A stretch of 51,961 bases of DNA from the NCBI GenBank assembly GCA_934436245.1, contig CAKSAM010000017.1, positions 1 through 51,961 on the forward strand, read 5' to 3'. The position numbers were made by a program, and so were the translations under genes. Positions 25,284 to 35,478 of this stretch are shown piece after piece (positions within the stretch are counted from its first letter, which is position 1; every line of letters begins with the position of its first letter). This stretch comes from an uncultured Acetatifactor sp. GTDB taxonomy: Bacteria; Bacillota; Clostridia; Lachnospirales; Lachnospiraceae. The notes below the pieces were generated by a model. It did not search any database. It was given only the letters and a program-made list of their open reading frames with translations, and was not told where the DNA came from.

Positions 25284-26549
25284 CTAACCACGCAGTTTGA
25301 AACGCTCTAACAGTTCATTCAGAGTGGTGGCAGAAGCGGAAAGCTCCTCACTGGTAGCGGAAGTCTCCTCTGCTGCTGCAGAGTTAGACTGGATAACATC
25401 GTTGATGTCCTCCACTCCCTTTTTAATGTTGTTGACAGATACTGCCTGTCTGTCAGATGCGGTACGGATATTGGCAACCTCCTGGATGATCTGATCCAGC
25501 TCCGCCATAACCTCCTGCATCGCTTCATTGGTCTCCCTGGTCACTTTATTGCCCACTTCCACTTCATTCATGGACTCTTCGATCAGTTTCTTGGATTCTA
25601 CTGCGGAGTTTGCGCTCTCTTCTGCCAGCTGTCTGATCTGATCAGCTACGACTGCAAATCCTCTTCCGGCCTCTCCGGCACGCGCTGCCTCAATAGAAGC
25701 ATTCAGGGACAACAGATTGGTCTGGGATGCAATATTCTCAATATCAGCAATGATCTTCTCGATGTTCTGGGTCGTTGCATTGATCTTCTTCATGGCATCT
25801 ACCAGTTCATCCATCTTCTTCTGACTGTTGGCAGCCTCAATACCTACCTGTTTTGCTTTATCATGTACAATATCGGTAGACTTGGTATTCTCCAACACCT
25901 GAGTGGTTACTTCCTCTACGGTAGCTACCAGTTCTTCAACAGATGCAGCCTGATTGGTAGCACCTTCAGCAATGTCCTGGGCACTGACAGCCAGCTGATT
26001 GCTTCCTGCAGATACCTGTCCGGAAGAATCCTGAATCCCATGCATGGTTTCGCTGACCTTGTTCACCATCTCATCCAGTTCATCCAGTACGTTGCGGAGC
26101 TGACCTACATAAGCATCAGGACAGCTGCTGTGTACATCAAAATTACCCTCGGAAAAATGCTCTACAATAGCCTGCAGATCTGATACCACTTTTTTCAAAA
26201 TAGCTGCTGCGGTCTCAAAGCTGTCAGAAAGTCTGCCCAGTTCATCCCCGGATTCATAGGGTACTCCGATCTCAAAATCACCGGCAGCAATCTTCTCAGA
26301 CGCCACTACCAGGCTTTCAATAGGTTCCACCAGCATTTTGGTAAGCATTTTTGACATAGCTGCATTAAATGCAATAGCTACTACAACTATGACCACAACA
26401 ATTACGCTTCCCACATAGCTTTTTGACTGTATCAATCCCACAACTGCCACCAGTGCCAACACCACATATAAAACATCCATAATGCGGAACACAAAAGAAA
26501 GCTTATTTTTAATTGGTTTCTCCCTTAACATTTCTTCCAGTTTTTTCAT
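25284..26549 (-). CDS. Methyl-accepting chemotaxis protein with little or no ligand domain
   Basis: A 421-residue membrane receptor. Two hydrophobic segments, at about residues 25-43 and 48-66, lie almost back to back, so there is no periplasmic sensor domain. A HAMP segment ([21 protein letters not shown]) and the long coiled-coil signalling domain follow; the hairpin tip reads [42 protein letters not shown]. It probably senses membrane or internal signals. No che or flagellar genes are in the window. It has its own promoter and terminator. Confidence 0.92.
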   Translation of the reverse strand: MKKLEEMLREKPIKNKLSFVFRIMDVLYVVLALVAVVGLIQSKSYVGSVIVVVIVVVAIAFNAAMSKMLTKMLVEPIESLVVASEKIAAGDFEIGVPYESGDELGRLSDSFETAAAILKKVVSDLQAIVEHFSEGNFDVHSSCPDAYVGQLRNVLDELDEMVNKVSETMHGIQDSSGQVSAGSNQLAVSAQDIAEGATNQAASVEELVATVEEVTTQVLENTKSTDIVHDKAKQVGIEAANSQKKMDELVDAMKKINATTQNIEKIIADIENIASQTNLLSLNASIEAARAGEAGRGFAVVADQIRQLAEESANSAVESKKLIEESMNEVEVGNKVTRETNEAMQEVMAELDQIIQEVANIRTASDRQAVSVNNIKKGVEDINDVIQSNSAAAEETSATSEELSASATTLNELLERFKLRG

Positions 26550-26590
26550 TTGTTTCCTGCTCCTTCCGTGAATTAACCTATATGCATTTT

Positions 26591-26619
26591 ATTTTAATTT
26601 GCTCTGATAGTTTCGTCAA
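26591..26619 (-). promoter_or_regulatory. Chemoreceptor gene promoter
   Basis: On the minus strand TTGACG (26614-26619) and TAAAAT (26591-26596) are exactly 17 bp apart; AAGGAG precedes the ATG at 26549. Confidence 0.7.
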
Positions 26620-26717
26620 GATTTCTCTGATTAAAATTATGTAAAATTATGGTAATATTCAGAACGCCATTTGCGAAATCATTTCTGCAAGGCTTTACTG
26701 AATAACATGCCTGCATG

Positions 26718-27866
26718 CTATCTGCTCATCTCCAATAACTTTTCCCGCATTTCATTTTCAATTTTCTGCAGATCTTCTTCGGCACTCTGTCTTCTCGCCC
26801 GGCCTTCCTCCTGGATCTTCATCACTTCGTCCAGTGTGGTCATCAGCGTCTGATTCGTGGTCTTGAGAGTCTCGATGTCTACAATACCTCTCTCAGCTTC
26901 CTTCGCAGTCTCCACGGATGCCACTTTCAGTGCTTCTGCATTCTTCTTCAGCAATTCATTGGTCATATCCGATACCGCACGCTGTGCCTTGGCTGCATCC
27001 GTTGCATGATCCAGCCCGATGGCAATCACCATCTGGCTCTTCCACAGAGGGATCGTATTCACCAGTGTGGACTGGATCTTTTCGGACATTGCAATATCAT
27101 TAGACTGGATCAGACGGATCTGGGGTGCCATCTGCAGGGAAATTGCCCTGGTCAGCTCCAGATCATAGATCTTCTTCTCGAATCTCTCACACATTGCCGC
27201 AAAATCCTTCGCTGCCTGAGTATCCTCCGGCAGTCCGCTCTTCTGTGCTTTTTCCAGAAGTTCCGGCAGTTCCACGCATTTCGCCTGTGTCAGTTTCTTT
27301 TTGCCTGCCAGGATGTACATGGACAGTTCTTTAAAATAATTCAGATTCAGCTGATACAGCTTGTCCAGTACCGCCACATCCTTCAACAGCACCACCTGAT
27401 GACTTTCCATGGCATCACAGATCTTGCTGATGTTCACTTCCGCCTTATCGTATTTTGCCTTTAGATTACTCAGTCTGTCTCCGCTTTTCTTGAACAGTCC
27501 GAAGAAACCTTTCTCTTCCTCCTCATCAAACCCTTTTAACTGTGCCACCACATCTGTCAGAAGCTGTCCGACTTCTCCCATATCCTTGGTACGAACGTTA
27601 TTCAATGCTGTTTCGGAAAAATCTGCGATTTTCTTCTGGCTTCCGGCACCATACTGTAACACCGCCTGTGTATTGCCAAGATCGATCTGTCCCGCAAAAT
27701 CATCCACCATCTTCTGCTCTTCCGGGGTAAGTTCTACTTCCGGAACCGCCTGTTCCTCTACCAGTTCTTCCGGTTTTTTCTCCACGATCTCTGCTTTTGC
27801 TTCCGCAAACGGATCCAATGTGAGTGTAGGAGCCTCTTTTGTTGCTGCATCTAAATCAATCCCCAT
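26718..27866 (-). CDS. TelA/YaaN family protein (toxic anion resistance family)
   Basis: About 382 residues, mostly long helices. Typical TelA features are DDFAGQIDLGNTQAVLQYG, KGFFGLFKKSGDRL, the central MESHQVVLLKDVAVLDKLY, and PLWKSQMVIAIGL. The family is named for tellurite resistance plasmid genes, but chromosomal members act with XpaC in a poorly understood envelope-stress role. The TTG at 27926 that overlaps xpaC is an alternative start; ATG 27866 begins MGIDLDAA. It follows xpaC directly, as in Bacillus xpaC-yaaN. Confidence 0.88.
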   Translation of the reverse strand: MGIDLDAATKEAPTLTLDPFAEAKAEIVEKKPEELVEEQAVPEVELTPEEQKMVDDFAGQIDLGNTQAVLQYGAGSQKKIADFSETALNNVRTKDMGEVGQLLTDVVAQLKGFDEEEEKGFFGLFKKSGDRLSNLKAKYDKAEVNISKICDAMESHQVVLLKDVAVLDKLYQLNLNYFKELSMYILAGKKKLTQAKCVELPELLEKAQKSGLPEDTQAAKDFAAMCERFEKKIYDLELTRAISLQMAPQIRLIQSNDIAMSEKIQSTLVNTIPLWKSQMVIAIGLDHATDAAKAQRAVSDMTNELLKKNAEALKVASVETAKEAERGIVDIETLKTTNQTLMTTLDEVMKIQEEGRARRQSAEEDLQKIENEMREKLLEMSR

Positions 27867-27909
27867 GATAATAGCCCTGCCTTTCCGCGATTCTTGTATC
27901 CTGTATCTT

Positions 27910-29280
27910 TTATTTTGCTTTTGCAAAATCTGATTCCATCAATCCTTCCTTTGCCAACATCGTCTGCAATACCTGTGCATCTGCCGATGCATCAAAGGCT
28001 GCATCCCGGAACAGATTGTTTAACAATGTGACAAACGCCTGATTGATCATATCCAATGTCTTCTCGATCTCTTTCTTGGCCTCCTGAATATCCTGTCCCG
28101 GACTGCTGACCTCATCAAATTCCGCATACTGTTCCACCAGCTTTAACATGGTCGGCAGGTAGTACTCCATCAGTTTGTGCATCCGATGCATCTGCTCCGG
28201 ATGTTCCTGCACACGGTCAAAGATTTCCTTTAAAAGATTTTCCAGCCGATATAATTTTTCTGAAATAGCTTCTCCCTGAATCTTATCATTAAGGTCACGC
28301 AAATGTCGGATATATTCCATTCCCTCCGCCACCATACTGTGCAATTCCTGTTCTCTGCTGTCCTGTTCTTCCTGACCTGACGTCTCCCCTTCCGTATCCT
28401 GCTTTTTATTCTCCTGTTCCTGTTGATTTTTCTGGGCGAGATAGGCCTTTTCTGTTTCCAGATACTGATGATAGATCACGTCATTCAGCATAAAACAGGT
28501 CTCTTTATCATCCAGGTGTCCGTCCGGAAACATTCCGGCTTTCAGCATCCGGCGCAGATCCTTTCGGACATAGCGTACACTTCTCCCTGTATAACGTGCC
28601 ATTTCGGTGATCACTCCATACATCTTGGTGCCACACAATTCCAGATACTTCTCCGCACGCTTCAATCTCCTGCGCTGTCCATTACCGTAAGAGATCATCT
28701 CCAGAAAAATCAGAGCAAGAATACCGGGGAGAATTATCTCACTTGATTGTGCCGTTCCAAAGGCTGTCAGCAACAATTTTACTAATAGTCCCAATCCGCT
28801 GAATCCAAGCCCGATTCCTCCAAACACGGTAAACAGTATTCCGGATACGTTACCCTTCTTTTCCATTTTGACCAGAGAAGTCATTTCTGTTGCAGTGACC
28901 TTTCGGGAATTTACCGGCTGTGCCTGTGCTTTCCGCTGTTCTTCCCACTGCCGTTCCCGTTCTCTGCGTTGTCTGTGCCACTCCTCATTCTGCCTTCGGT
29001 GTTCTTCCCGCTGTTTTTCACGCATTTCCCGTTCTGCCTGAATCTCCGCTTCTGTTTTTACTTCCTCACGTTTTTTATCCTGCCAGTTGCGTTGGGAATT
29101 CCATACCTTTTTTTCTGTATTTTCCCGGGCAAGGTTTGCCTGAAAATCTGCCTCTCTGAGTGCATCATTGACAGTATCTGTCACCAACACATTCAGTGCA
29201 TGGAAATCTCCTGTCTTCATTGCCTCGGCAATCGTTTCTTTAAATTTTTCCCCTAAATTATTATTCTGCACTTCACTCAT
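27910..29280 (-). CDS. XpaC-like 5-bromo-4-chloroindolyl phosphate hydrolysis protein
   Basis: A 456-residue protein. The first 130 residues contain a highly charged Glu/Arg/Gln helical region (REMREKQREEHRRQNEEWHR). Two TM segments follow near residues 148-195. The XpaC domain has GTKMYGVITEMARYTGRSVRYVRKDL, which looks helix-turn-helix-like, and MLDDKETCFMLND-type sequence. A second Gln/Glu-rich coiled coil comes near residue 300. The name comes from an indirect phosphatase phenotype in Bacillus; its real function is unknown. It starts 2 bp after the rsgA stop and pairs with telA. Confidence 0.82.
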   Translation of the reverse strand: MSEVQNNNLGEKFKETIAEAMKTGDFHALNVLVTDTVNDALREADFQANLARENTEKKVWNSQRNWQDKKREEVKTEAEIQAEREMREKQREEHRRQNEEWHRQRRERERQWEEQRKAQAQPVNSRKVTATEMTSLVKMEKKGNVSGILFTVFGGIGLGFSGLGLLVKLLLTAFGTAQSSEIILPGILALIFLEMISYGNGQRRRLKRAEKYLELCGTKMYGVITEMARYTGRSVRYVRKDLRRMLKAGMFPDGHLDDKETCFMLNDVIYHQYLETEKAYLAQKNQQEQENKKQDTEGETSGQEEQDSREQELHSMVAEGMEYIRHLRDLNDKIQGEAISEKLYRLENLLKEIFDRVQEHPEQMHRMHKLMEYYLPTMLKLVEQYAEFDEVSSPGQDIQEAKKEIEKTLDMINQAFVTLLNNLFRDAAFDASADAQVLQTMLAKEGLMESDFAKAK

Positions 29281-29282
29281 AA

Positions 29283-30158
29283 TTAATATTTTCTCTGATT
29301 TTTCAGTTCTTCATAAAGCAGGCAATAATTCTCATACCGAATCTGTGAAATTTCCTTTTCAGCCACAGCATCCTTCACGCCGCACACTGGTTCTGAAATA
29401 TGAGAACATCCACCGAATCTGCAATATTTTTCAAAAGGAATAAACTCCGGATAAAACCGGGCCAGCTGCTCCTTCTCCAGCTGGAACAACCCCAGAGAAC
29501 TGAAACCGGGAGTATCCAGAATATAAGTATCTCTGGCAATGGAAATCAGCTCGGAATGTCTCGTGGTATGTCTGCCCCTCTCAATTTTTTCGCTGATAGA
29601 GCCCGTTTCCATGACAGTCCCTGATTGCAGACAGTTCACCAGTGAGGATTTACCTACGCCGCTGGGTCCGGCCACCGTAGTCGTCTTTCCCCGCAGCAGC
29701 TCCTGTATTTCTTCTATACCTTCTCTTTGGGCTGCACTGGCTGTGATCGTCCGGAATCCTGCCTGTTCATAAATTACCCTGTAATCCTCTTTTTTCCCTT
29801 CTTCATCAATATCCTGCTTATTGAAGCAGATTACACAGGGAATCTCCTGTTGCTGCATCATGATCAGGAAACGGTCCAACAGATTAAAATTCGGCTGAGG
29901 CTTAGCCACGGCAAAGATCACCAGCGCCTGATCCACATTGGCTACCGCCGGCCGGATCAGTTCACTGTGTCTTGGAAGTAATTCCCTGATATTTCCCTTT
30001 TTCTGTACTTCATCCAGAACATCCAGTTCCACATCATCCCCCACAAGGGGCTTTCTGTGATCCTTGCGGAAAACACCCTTTGCCTTACATTCATATACTG
30101 CTCCATTACAGTCTACGTAATAAAATCCGGCAATTCCTCTAATAATCTTGCCCTTCAT
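29283..30158 (-). CDS. rsgA: Ribosome small subunit GTPase RsgA (YloQ/CpgA)
   Basis: A 291-residue circularly permuted GTPase that helps mature and check the 30S subunit. After an N-terminal OB-fold, the G motifs occur in the permuted order: FNKQD (G4) near residue 113, GPSGVGKSS (G1) near residue 163 and DTPGFSS (G3) near residue 216. The C-terminal zinc finger shows CRFGGCSH and PVCGVKDAV. It ends the prpC-prkC-rsgA block, 11 bp after prkC; the kinase is known to phosphorylate this protein in Bacillus. Confidence 0.96.
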   Translation of the reverse strand: MKGKIIRGIAGFYYVDCNGAVYECKAKGVFRKDHRKPLVGDDVELDVLDEVQKKGNIRELLPRHSELIRPAVANVDQALVIFAVAKPQPNFNLLDRFLIMMQQQEIPCVICFNKQDIDEEGKKEDYRVIYEQAGFRTITASAAQREGIEEIQELLRGKTTTVAGPSGVGKSSLVNCLQSGTVMETGSISEKIERGRHTTRHSELISIARDTYILDTPGFSSLGLFQLEKEQLARFYPEFIPFEKYCRFGGCSHISEPVCGVKDAVAEKEISQIRYENYCLLYEELKNQRKY

Positions 30159-30169
30159 AGTTTCCAGCC

Positions 30170-32305
30170 TTACTCCTGTTCCTTTACAAATTCAATTCTT
30201 CTGGTAAAGGAACGATCTTCTGTTGTACCCGGAACATTTACTGTGTTGCCGTTCTCATCCGTTGTGGTGGTTCCCTCTGTCGTCACCTGATAGGTCATGA
30301 TAATGGTTCCTCCAGAGGATCCCAGGCCATAATAGTTTGCTGCCTGAGGAAAACTCGTGGTCCTGGTATCCAGAAGTACCTGTCCGTCATCTGTAGTCAG
30401 CTTGATGCCCACCTCTGTTCCGGATACATAATCCGGTGCTTCGGAAGTCGTAGGTGCCGTAATATTGGCATTGCACTTGTAGGTAACCTTCTGTGCTCCC
30501 TGACTGACCTTAATATCGATGGAAGTTCCCTGATCCACGTAGGAACCATGAGAATAGCTCTGATAACAGATCATGCCTTCTCCCACTTCATTACTGTAAA
30601 CATAAGTCACACTGCCCACCGTCAGTCCGGCTTCGATTGCCTCTACCGTACCATCCTGTTCTGACAATCCGATCAGATTCGGTACACGGATCTTGGTATC
30701 TTCTTTACCCATACTTACTGTTACAGTTATCACACTGCCTTTCGGCGCCTTGTTTCCTTCCGTAGGAGTCTGGGAAATAATACGGCCTGCCTCTACCGTA
30801 TCAGAATAACCTTCCATCTTGTTCACCAGGAAACCCTTGCTTACAAGCTGCGTATTCGCCTCATCAAAAGTAAGATCCACCACATTGGGTACTTCCACTC
30901 CCTGGGTTCCGGCACTCGCCTTCAGTGTCACCTTGCTTCCTTTATCGATCAGAGCCCCGACACTGACATCGGTATTGATGACCACTCCCTCTGCCACAGA
31001 ATCGGACTCTTCATATGATACATCAGCCAAAATACCAAGGCTGGTCAATGTATTTTTGGCATCTTCCACATTCATGCCGTAAACATCCGGCATAGAGACT
31101 TTTTCCTCCTCTGCTGTCCCAGTCTCCTCCGTAGTAATGATGGGACCGGCCTGGCCATTATCTTCTTTTTTACCCCCAAATATTTTTATCGCCAGCACAA
31201 TCAGTACCACACAGATCACTACACCGGCTACAATTGCCAGAATCGTTGTCACACGCTCCATCTTGGGGTCGTAGTCGTAGTCATCCTCCCCCTCTATATC
31301 CTCTTCATTTTCATAGGCAGCCTCTGCATCCGATCTAAGACGCATTGTCTCATCATGATCCGGTTCCTCATACTCCCGTCCACTTTGATAGGGCACTTTT
31401 TTCTTGATCTGCGCCATATCCTCATCGGAGATCATCCGGGTACCACCCTCCATATCCGGATCGTTACTTACTACAAAATCTTCTTCCGGGTTGATCAGAG
31501 ACTGTTTCAGATCGGCAATCAGCTCCGCCATATTCTGATACCTGCGATCCGGAGATTTCTGACAACACTTTAATACAATGCTTGCAACGCTGGACGGGAT
31601 CTCCGGCACAAATTCCTTGGGAGACGGCATCTCCTCCTGAATATGTTTGATGGCAATGGCCACCGTCGTTTCTCCGTTAAAAGGGACTCTTCCCGTCAGC
31701 ATCTCAAACATCGTGATACCCAGAGAATAAATGTCACTCTTTTCATCACTGTAACCGCCTCTTGCCTGCTCCGGTGAAGTATAATGTACACTTCCCATAA
31801 CATTAGAGGTGATCGTGTTACTGGTAGCCGCCTTGGCAATGCCGAAGTCCGTTACTTTTACCTTGCCATCCTTGGAAATAATGATATTCTGCGGTTTAAT
31901 ATCCCTATGGATAATGTGGTTGTTATGTGCAGCCTCGATTCCCATGCTTACCTGAATCGCAATGCTGACTGCCTCTTTGTAGGACAGACGGGCTTTCTTC
32001 TCAATGTATTTTTTGAGTGTAATTCCCTCTACCAGTTCCATTACAATATAATAAATTCCGTTTTCTTCCCCTACATCATAGACATTTACAATATTGGGAT
32101 GCATCAGCCCTGCAGCCGCCTGCGCCTCAATCCGGAATTTGGATACAAAGTTAGCATTCTCACTGAATTCCTGCTTCAGGACCTTGATTGCCACATAGCG
32201 ATTCAATTTATGACATTTTGCTTTATAGACATCTGACATACCGCCGGTTCCGATTTTTTCCAAAATCTCATAGCGGTCGCCGATCATCATTCCTATTTTG
32301 ATCAT
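30170..32305 (-). CDS. prkC: Ser/Thr protein kinase PrkC with PASTA repeats
   Basis: About 711 residues. The kinase domain (residues ~8-270) shows GTGGMSDVYKA (P-loop), AIKVLKQE (lysine), HRDIKPQNI (catalytic loop), DFGIAKA and the SPEQARGG activation segment. One TM segment lies near residue 355. Three to four PASTA domains follow (residues ~395-625), with motifs such as VPNVVDLTFDEA and VPNLIGLSEQDG; they bind muropeptides. The C-terminus is a Thr-rich beta domain. The start at 32305 has GGAGAG upstream. It is paired with its phosphatase gene prpC. Confidence 0.95.
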   Translation of the reverse strand: MIKIGMMIGDRYEILEKIGTGGMSDVYKAKCHKLNRYVAIKVLKQEFSENANFVSKFRIEAQAAAGLMHPNIVNVYDVGEENGIYYIVMELVEGITLKKYIEKKARLSYKEAVSIAIQVSMGIEAAHNNHIIHRDIKPQNIIISKDGKVKVTDFGIAKAATSNTITSNVMGSVHYTSPEQARGGYSDEKSDIYSLGITMFEMLTGRVPFNGETTVAIAIKHIQEEMPSPKEFVPEIPSSVASIVLKCCQKSPDRRYQNMAELIADLKQSLINPEEDFVVSNDPDMEGGTRMISDEDMAQIKKKVPYQSGREYEEPDHDETMRLRSDAEAAYENEEDIEGEDDYDYDPKMERVTTILAIVAGVVICVVLIVLAIKIFGGKKEDNGQAGPIITTEETGTAEEEKVSMPDVYGMNVEDAKNTLTSLGILADVSYEESDSVAEGVVINTDVSVGALIDKGSKVTLKASAGTQGVEVPNVVDLTFDEANTQLVSKGFLVNKMEGYSDTVEAGRIISQTPTEGNKAPKGSVITVTVSMGKEDTKIRVPNLIGLSEQDGTVEAIEAGLTVGSVTYVYSNEVGEGMICYQSYSHGSYVDQGTSIDIKVSQGAQKVTYKCNANITAPTTSEAPDYVSGTEVGIKLTTDDGQVLLDTRTTSFPQAANYYGLGSSGGTIIMTYQVTTEGTTTTDENGNTVNVPGTTEDRSFTRRIEFVKEQE

Positions 32306-32338
32306 TCTTGCTCTCCATTTCAAAAAAAGCTGGGTAAT

Positions 32339-33067
32339 TTATGCACACGGTTCAATCAGAATCACACTGATATTGTCTCTGCCACCGTTTGCATTGGCTG
32401 CCTCAACCAGACGTTCTGCTTTTTCCACAAGGTCTCTGGCACCACTGATAATCATACGGATTTCCTCATCCTCCAGCATATTCGTCAATCCATCGGAACA
32501 CATCAGAACAAGGTCTCCTTCCTGCAATTCCACAGTAAAGAAATCCGGTTCCACACTGTCTTCCGCTCCAACCGCTCTGGTAATAATATTCTTGTCAGGA
32601 TGATTTCTTGCATCTGCGGGATCCAGTTCGCCGATACGTACCATTTCCTCCACATAGGAATGATCTCTTGTAATCTGCCGGATCTCTCTGTTTACCACAT
32701 AGAGTCTGCTGTCACCTACATTGGCTACCTGTAAAAATCTGCCCATGCATGAGGCCACGACCACTGTTGTTCCCATTCCTTCCAGTCTGCTGTCTTCACT
32801 GGCTCTCCTGCGGATCACCCCATTGGCCTCTTCTATTGATCTGCGAAAAATAATCGTGGGATTCTTTTCGAAAGAATTCTCCATCTCGGCAAGCATGGTC
32901 TCCACGGTCACCTTGGATGCATAATCTCCCGCATTGTGGCCGCCCATTCCATCTGCCACAATAAATACATTGGGCAGATTACCTACCGGTTTTTCAGAAG
33001 TATAAATGTAGTCCTGATTTACTTTTCTTTTCCTTCCGATATCGGTTATGGAAAATGTTTTAAGCAC
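32339..33067 (-). CDS. prpC: PP2C-family Ser/Thr phosphatase PrpC (Stp)
   Basis: About 242 residues. It reverses PrkC phosphorylation. The metal-binding motifs are NQDYIY near residue 18, VADGMGGHNAGDYAS, MCSDGLTNML and GGRDNIS near the end. The best start is GTG at 33067, with GGAGG nine nucleotides upstream inside the last codons of rlmN; the two genes touch (TGA, one base, GTG), so translation is probably coupled. An upstream ATG in the same frame has no such site. Confidence 0.93.
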   Translation of the reverse strand: MLKTFSITDIGRKRKVNQDYIYTSEKPVGNLPNVFIVADGMGGHNAGDYASKVTVETMLAEMENSFEKNPTIIFRRSIEEANGVIRRRASEDSRLEGMGTTVVVASCMGRFLQVANVGDSRLYVVNREIRQITRDHSYVEEMVRIGELDPADARNHPDKNIITRAVGAEDSVEPDFFTVELQEGDLVLMCSDGLTNMLEDEEIRMIISGARDLVEKAERLVEAANANGGRDNISVILIEPCA

Positions 33068-33068
33068 T

Positions 33069-34142
33069 TCAAACTTCCTCCTGTGAGATTTTATCCGGAT
33101 CACGGTGTTCCTGTACGTGACGGCGTCTCAGCTGTCCGCAGGCACCGTCAATATCCCGGCCCATCTCCCTTCTAATTGTAACATGTATCTTTTTACTTTC
33201 AAGTTTATTTTTAAACGCCTGGATATGCTTCGTATCTGACTGCACATAATCCCGCTCTTTAATAGGATTTACCGGAATCAGATTAATATGACAGCATAAT
33301 GGCTTTGCCAGGGCAATCAACTCTCTGGCATCTTCCTCCGTATCATTCACACCGCCCACCAGGCTGTATTCAAACGTAATTCTCCGACCTGTCTGTTCAA
33401 AATAATACTGACATGCTTCCATCAGCTCCTTAATAGAATATCTGTTGGCTATGGGCATCAGCTTTCTTCTTTTTTCATCCGTAGTTGCGTGTAAAGACAA
33501 CGCCAGTGTGATCTGCAGTTTTTCATCCGCCAGCTGCCGCATTCTGGGTACGATTCCACAGGTGGAAACTGTAACGTTTCTCTGACTGATATTGAGTCCG
33601 TTTTCATCAGTCAGAAGATGCAGAAACTTCAGGATATTGTCATAATTGTCCATTGGTTCCCCTGTCCCCATGACCACCACATTGGAAACACGCTCACCGG
33701 TCAGTCTCGTAATGGCATAAATCTGATCCAACATCTCGGAAGGTGCCAGGTTACGCTCCAGTCCATCCAGGGTAGATGCACAAAATCTGCACCCCATACG
33801 GCATCCTACCTGGGAAGAGATGCACACGCTGTTGCCATGCTTATACTGCATCCACACACTTTCCACCACATTGCCGTCCGACAGTTCAAACAGGAATTTT
33901 TTCGTACCGTCTATCTGTGATTCCTGTATTCTCACCGGATTTACACATGTATATTCATAATTCTGCTTACACTGTTCCCTGAATTTTGCGGAGAGATTCG
34001 TCATCTCATCAAAGCTTCTGGCAAGCTTCACATGCATCCATTCATACATCTGCTTTGCCCGGAATGCTTTCTCTCCCATGCCTTCCAGTTCTGTTTTGAG
34101 TTCTTCCAGATTCAGGGATTTGATATCTTTTTTTACATCCAT
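33069..34142 (-). CDS. rlmN: Dual-specificity 23S rRNA/tRNA adenine-C2 methyltransferase RlmN
   Basis: A 357-residue radical-SAM enzyme that methylates C2 of A2503 in 23S rRNA and A37 in some tRNAs. The cluster cysteines are in GCRMGCRFCAST near residue 115. The methyl-carrying cysteine partner is in the C-terminal RREMGRDIDGACGQLRRR. VVMGTGEPMDNYDN and NVTVSTCGIVPRMRQLA are further marks. The context between rsmB and prpC is the standard Firmicute order. Confidence 0.96.
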   Translation of the reverse strand: MDVKKDIKSLNLEELKTELEGMGEKAFRAKQMYEWMHVKLARSFDEMTNLSAKFREQCKQNYEYTCVNPVRIQESQIDGTKKFLFELSDGNVVESVWMQYKHGNSVCISSQVGCRMGCRFCASTLDGLERNLAPSEMLDQIYAITRLTGERVSNVVVMGTGEPMDNYDNILKFLHLLTDENGLNISQRNVTVSTCGIVPRMRQLADEKLQITLALSLHATTDEKRRKLMPIANRYSIKELMEACQYYFEQTGRRITFEYSLVGGVNDTEEDARELIALAKPLCCHINLIPVNPIKERDYVQSDTKHIQAFKNKLESKKIHVTIRREMGRDIDGACGQLRRRHVQEHRDPDKISQEEV

Positions 34143-34165
34143 TTTCCTGTTCTCAATTCTTCGTC

Positions 34166-35476
34166 TTACGCTTTTCTGCGCAGTCTTGCAAAATAAAATC
34201 CGTCGGTCTCATCTGTTCCCGGCAGAAGCTGTCTCTCTTCTTCCAGGACAAACGGGAAATGCTCACAGATCCAGGCAGCCATCAGACTGTTTTCCTGCTT
34301 ATGGATCGTACAGGTGCTGTAGAGCAATACGCCACCGGGTTTTACATATTGCCATCCGGCTTCCACGATTTTCTTCTGCAATTCCGTGATAGACCGCAGG
34401 CTTTCCGGCGTGACATGATACTTGATATCTCTCTTTTTCCCCATGACTCCCAGTCCGGAACACGGCACATCCATCAGGACCACATCCGCACTTTCTTCTT
34501 TGGAAGCATCATGTACCGTGGCGTCATATACCTCAACTTCTACATTTTTACGCTGCATACGATCCAGATTTTCCCGGATCAGATCTGTTTTGTATTCCGA
34601 TATGTCTCTGGACAAGACCTGCCCTCTGTCGCCAGCAAACTCCGATGCAAGAATCGTCTTGCCACCGGGTGCCGCACACAGATCCATGACAAAATCGCCC
34701 TTTTGAATCTTTGCTGCCTCCACTGCCAGCGCAGAAGAAGCATCCTGTACCGTAATTTTTCCTTCCGCAAATCCGGGAAGTTCACTTACGTTTTCCAGAT
34801 TTTCCGCCAGATAGACATACGCCAGTTCCCTGCTCTGTTTCAATGTCACCCCGGTCTGCCTGATCTGTTCCGCCAGCTGATGATGCTTCGTCTCATCAAG
34901 TCCGATAGAAAATCTTAAGGATACCGGATGAATCTCTAACAGTCCTTTTAAAAGTGTTTCCGTTCCCTCTGTACCATATTCAGGCAGCCACAGGTCCACG
35001 ATCCACTCCGGCATGGAATATTTCACACTTAAATAAGCTGTTGCATTGTCCGGAACTGGCAGGGGCATGTGATCCTTTTGTCTGGAAATATTCCGAAGAA
35101 CCGCATTCACAAAACCCTTTAAGGTACGGAAGCCTCTTTTGGCAGCCAGTTTACAGGCCTCATTACATACCGCACTGTCCGGAACAGAATCCATATATAA
35201 AATCTGATAAGTACTCATGCGAAGCAGACAACGGATCAGCGGCTTCATTTTCCGGACCGGAACAGAAGAAAAATGATCCAGATAATAGTCCAGCTCCAGT
35301 TGTCTCTCTATAGTGCCTTCCGCAGTTCTTTTGATAAATGCTTTTTCCCGTGGATCCAGATAATCATATTTATCCAGCACCGCTTTCATCAATTTATGGG
35401 AAAAATCCTGTCCTTTTTCCAGACCGAGCAGAATTTCCACGATAATCTCCCGGGGATCTGTTGTCGCATTACTCAC
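34166..35476 (-). CDS. rsmB: 16S rRNA m5C967 methyltransferase RsmB (Sun)
   Basis: A 436-residue enzyme. The N-terminal third is an NusB-like RNA-binding domain (PREIIVEILLGLEKGQDFSH, YLDPREKAFIKRTAEG). The catalytic domain has DLCAAPGGKT (SAM), DVPCSGLGVMGKKRDIKY with one catalytic Cys, and YSTCTIHKQEN with the other. The start is GTG with AAGGAGAG upstream, 2 bp after the peptidase gene. Confidence 0.95.
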   Translation of the reverse strand: MSNATTDPREIIVEILLGLEKGQDFSHKLMKAVLDKYDYLDPREKAFIKRTAEGTIERQLELDYYLDHFSSVPVRKMKPLIRCLLRMSTYQILYMDSVPDSAVCNEACKLAAKRGFRTLKGFVNAVLRNISRQKDHMPLPVPDNATAYLSVKYSMPEWIVDLWLPEYGTEGTETLLKGLLEIHPVSLRFSIGLDETKHHQLAEQIRQTGVTLKQSRELAYVYLAENLENVSELPGFAEGKITVQDASSALAVEAAKIQKGDFVMDLCAAPGGKTILASEFAGDRGQVLSRDISEYKTDLIRENLDRMQRKNVEVEVYDATVHDASKEESADVVLMDVPCSGLGVMGKKRDIKYHVTPESLRSITELQKKIVEAGWQYVKPGGVLLYSTCTIHKQENSLMAAWICEHFPFVLEEERQLLPGTDETDGFYFARLRRKA

Positions 35477-35478
35477 GT

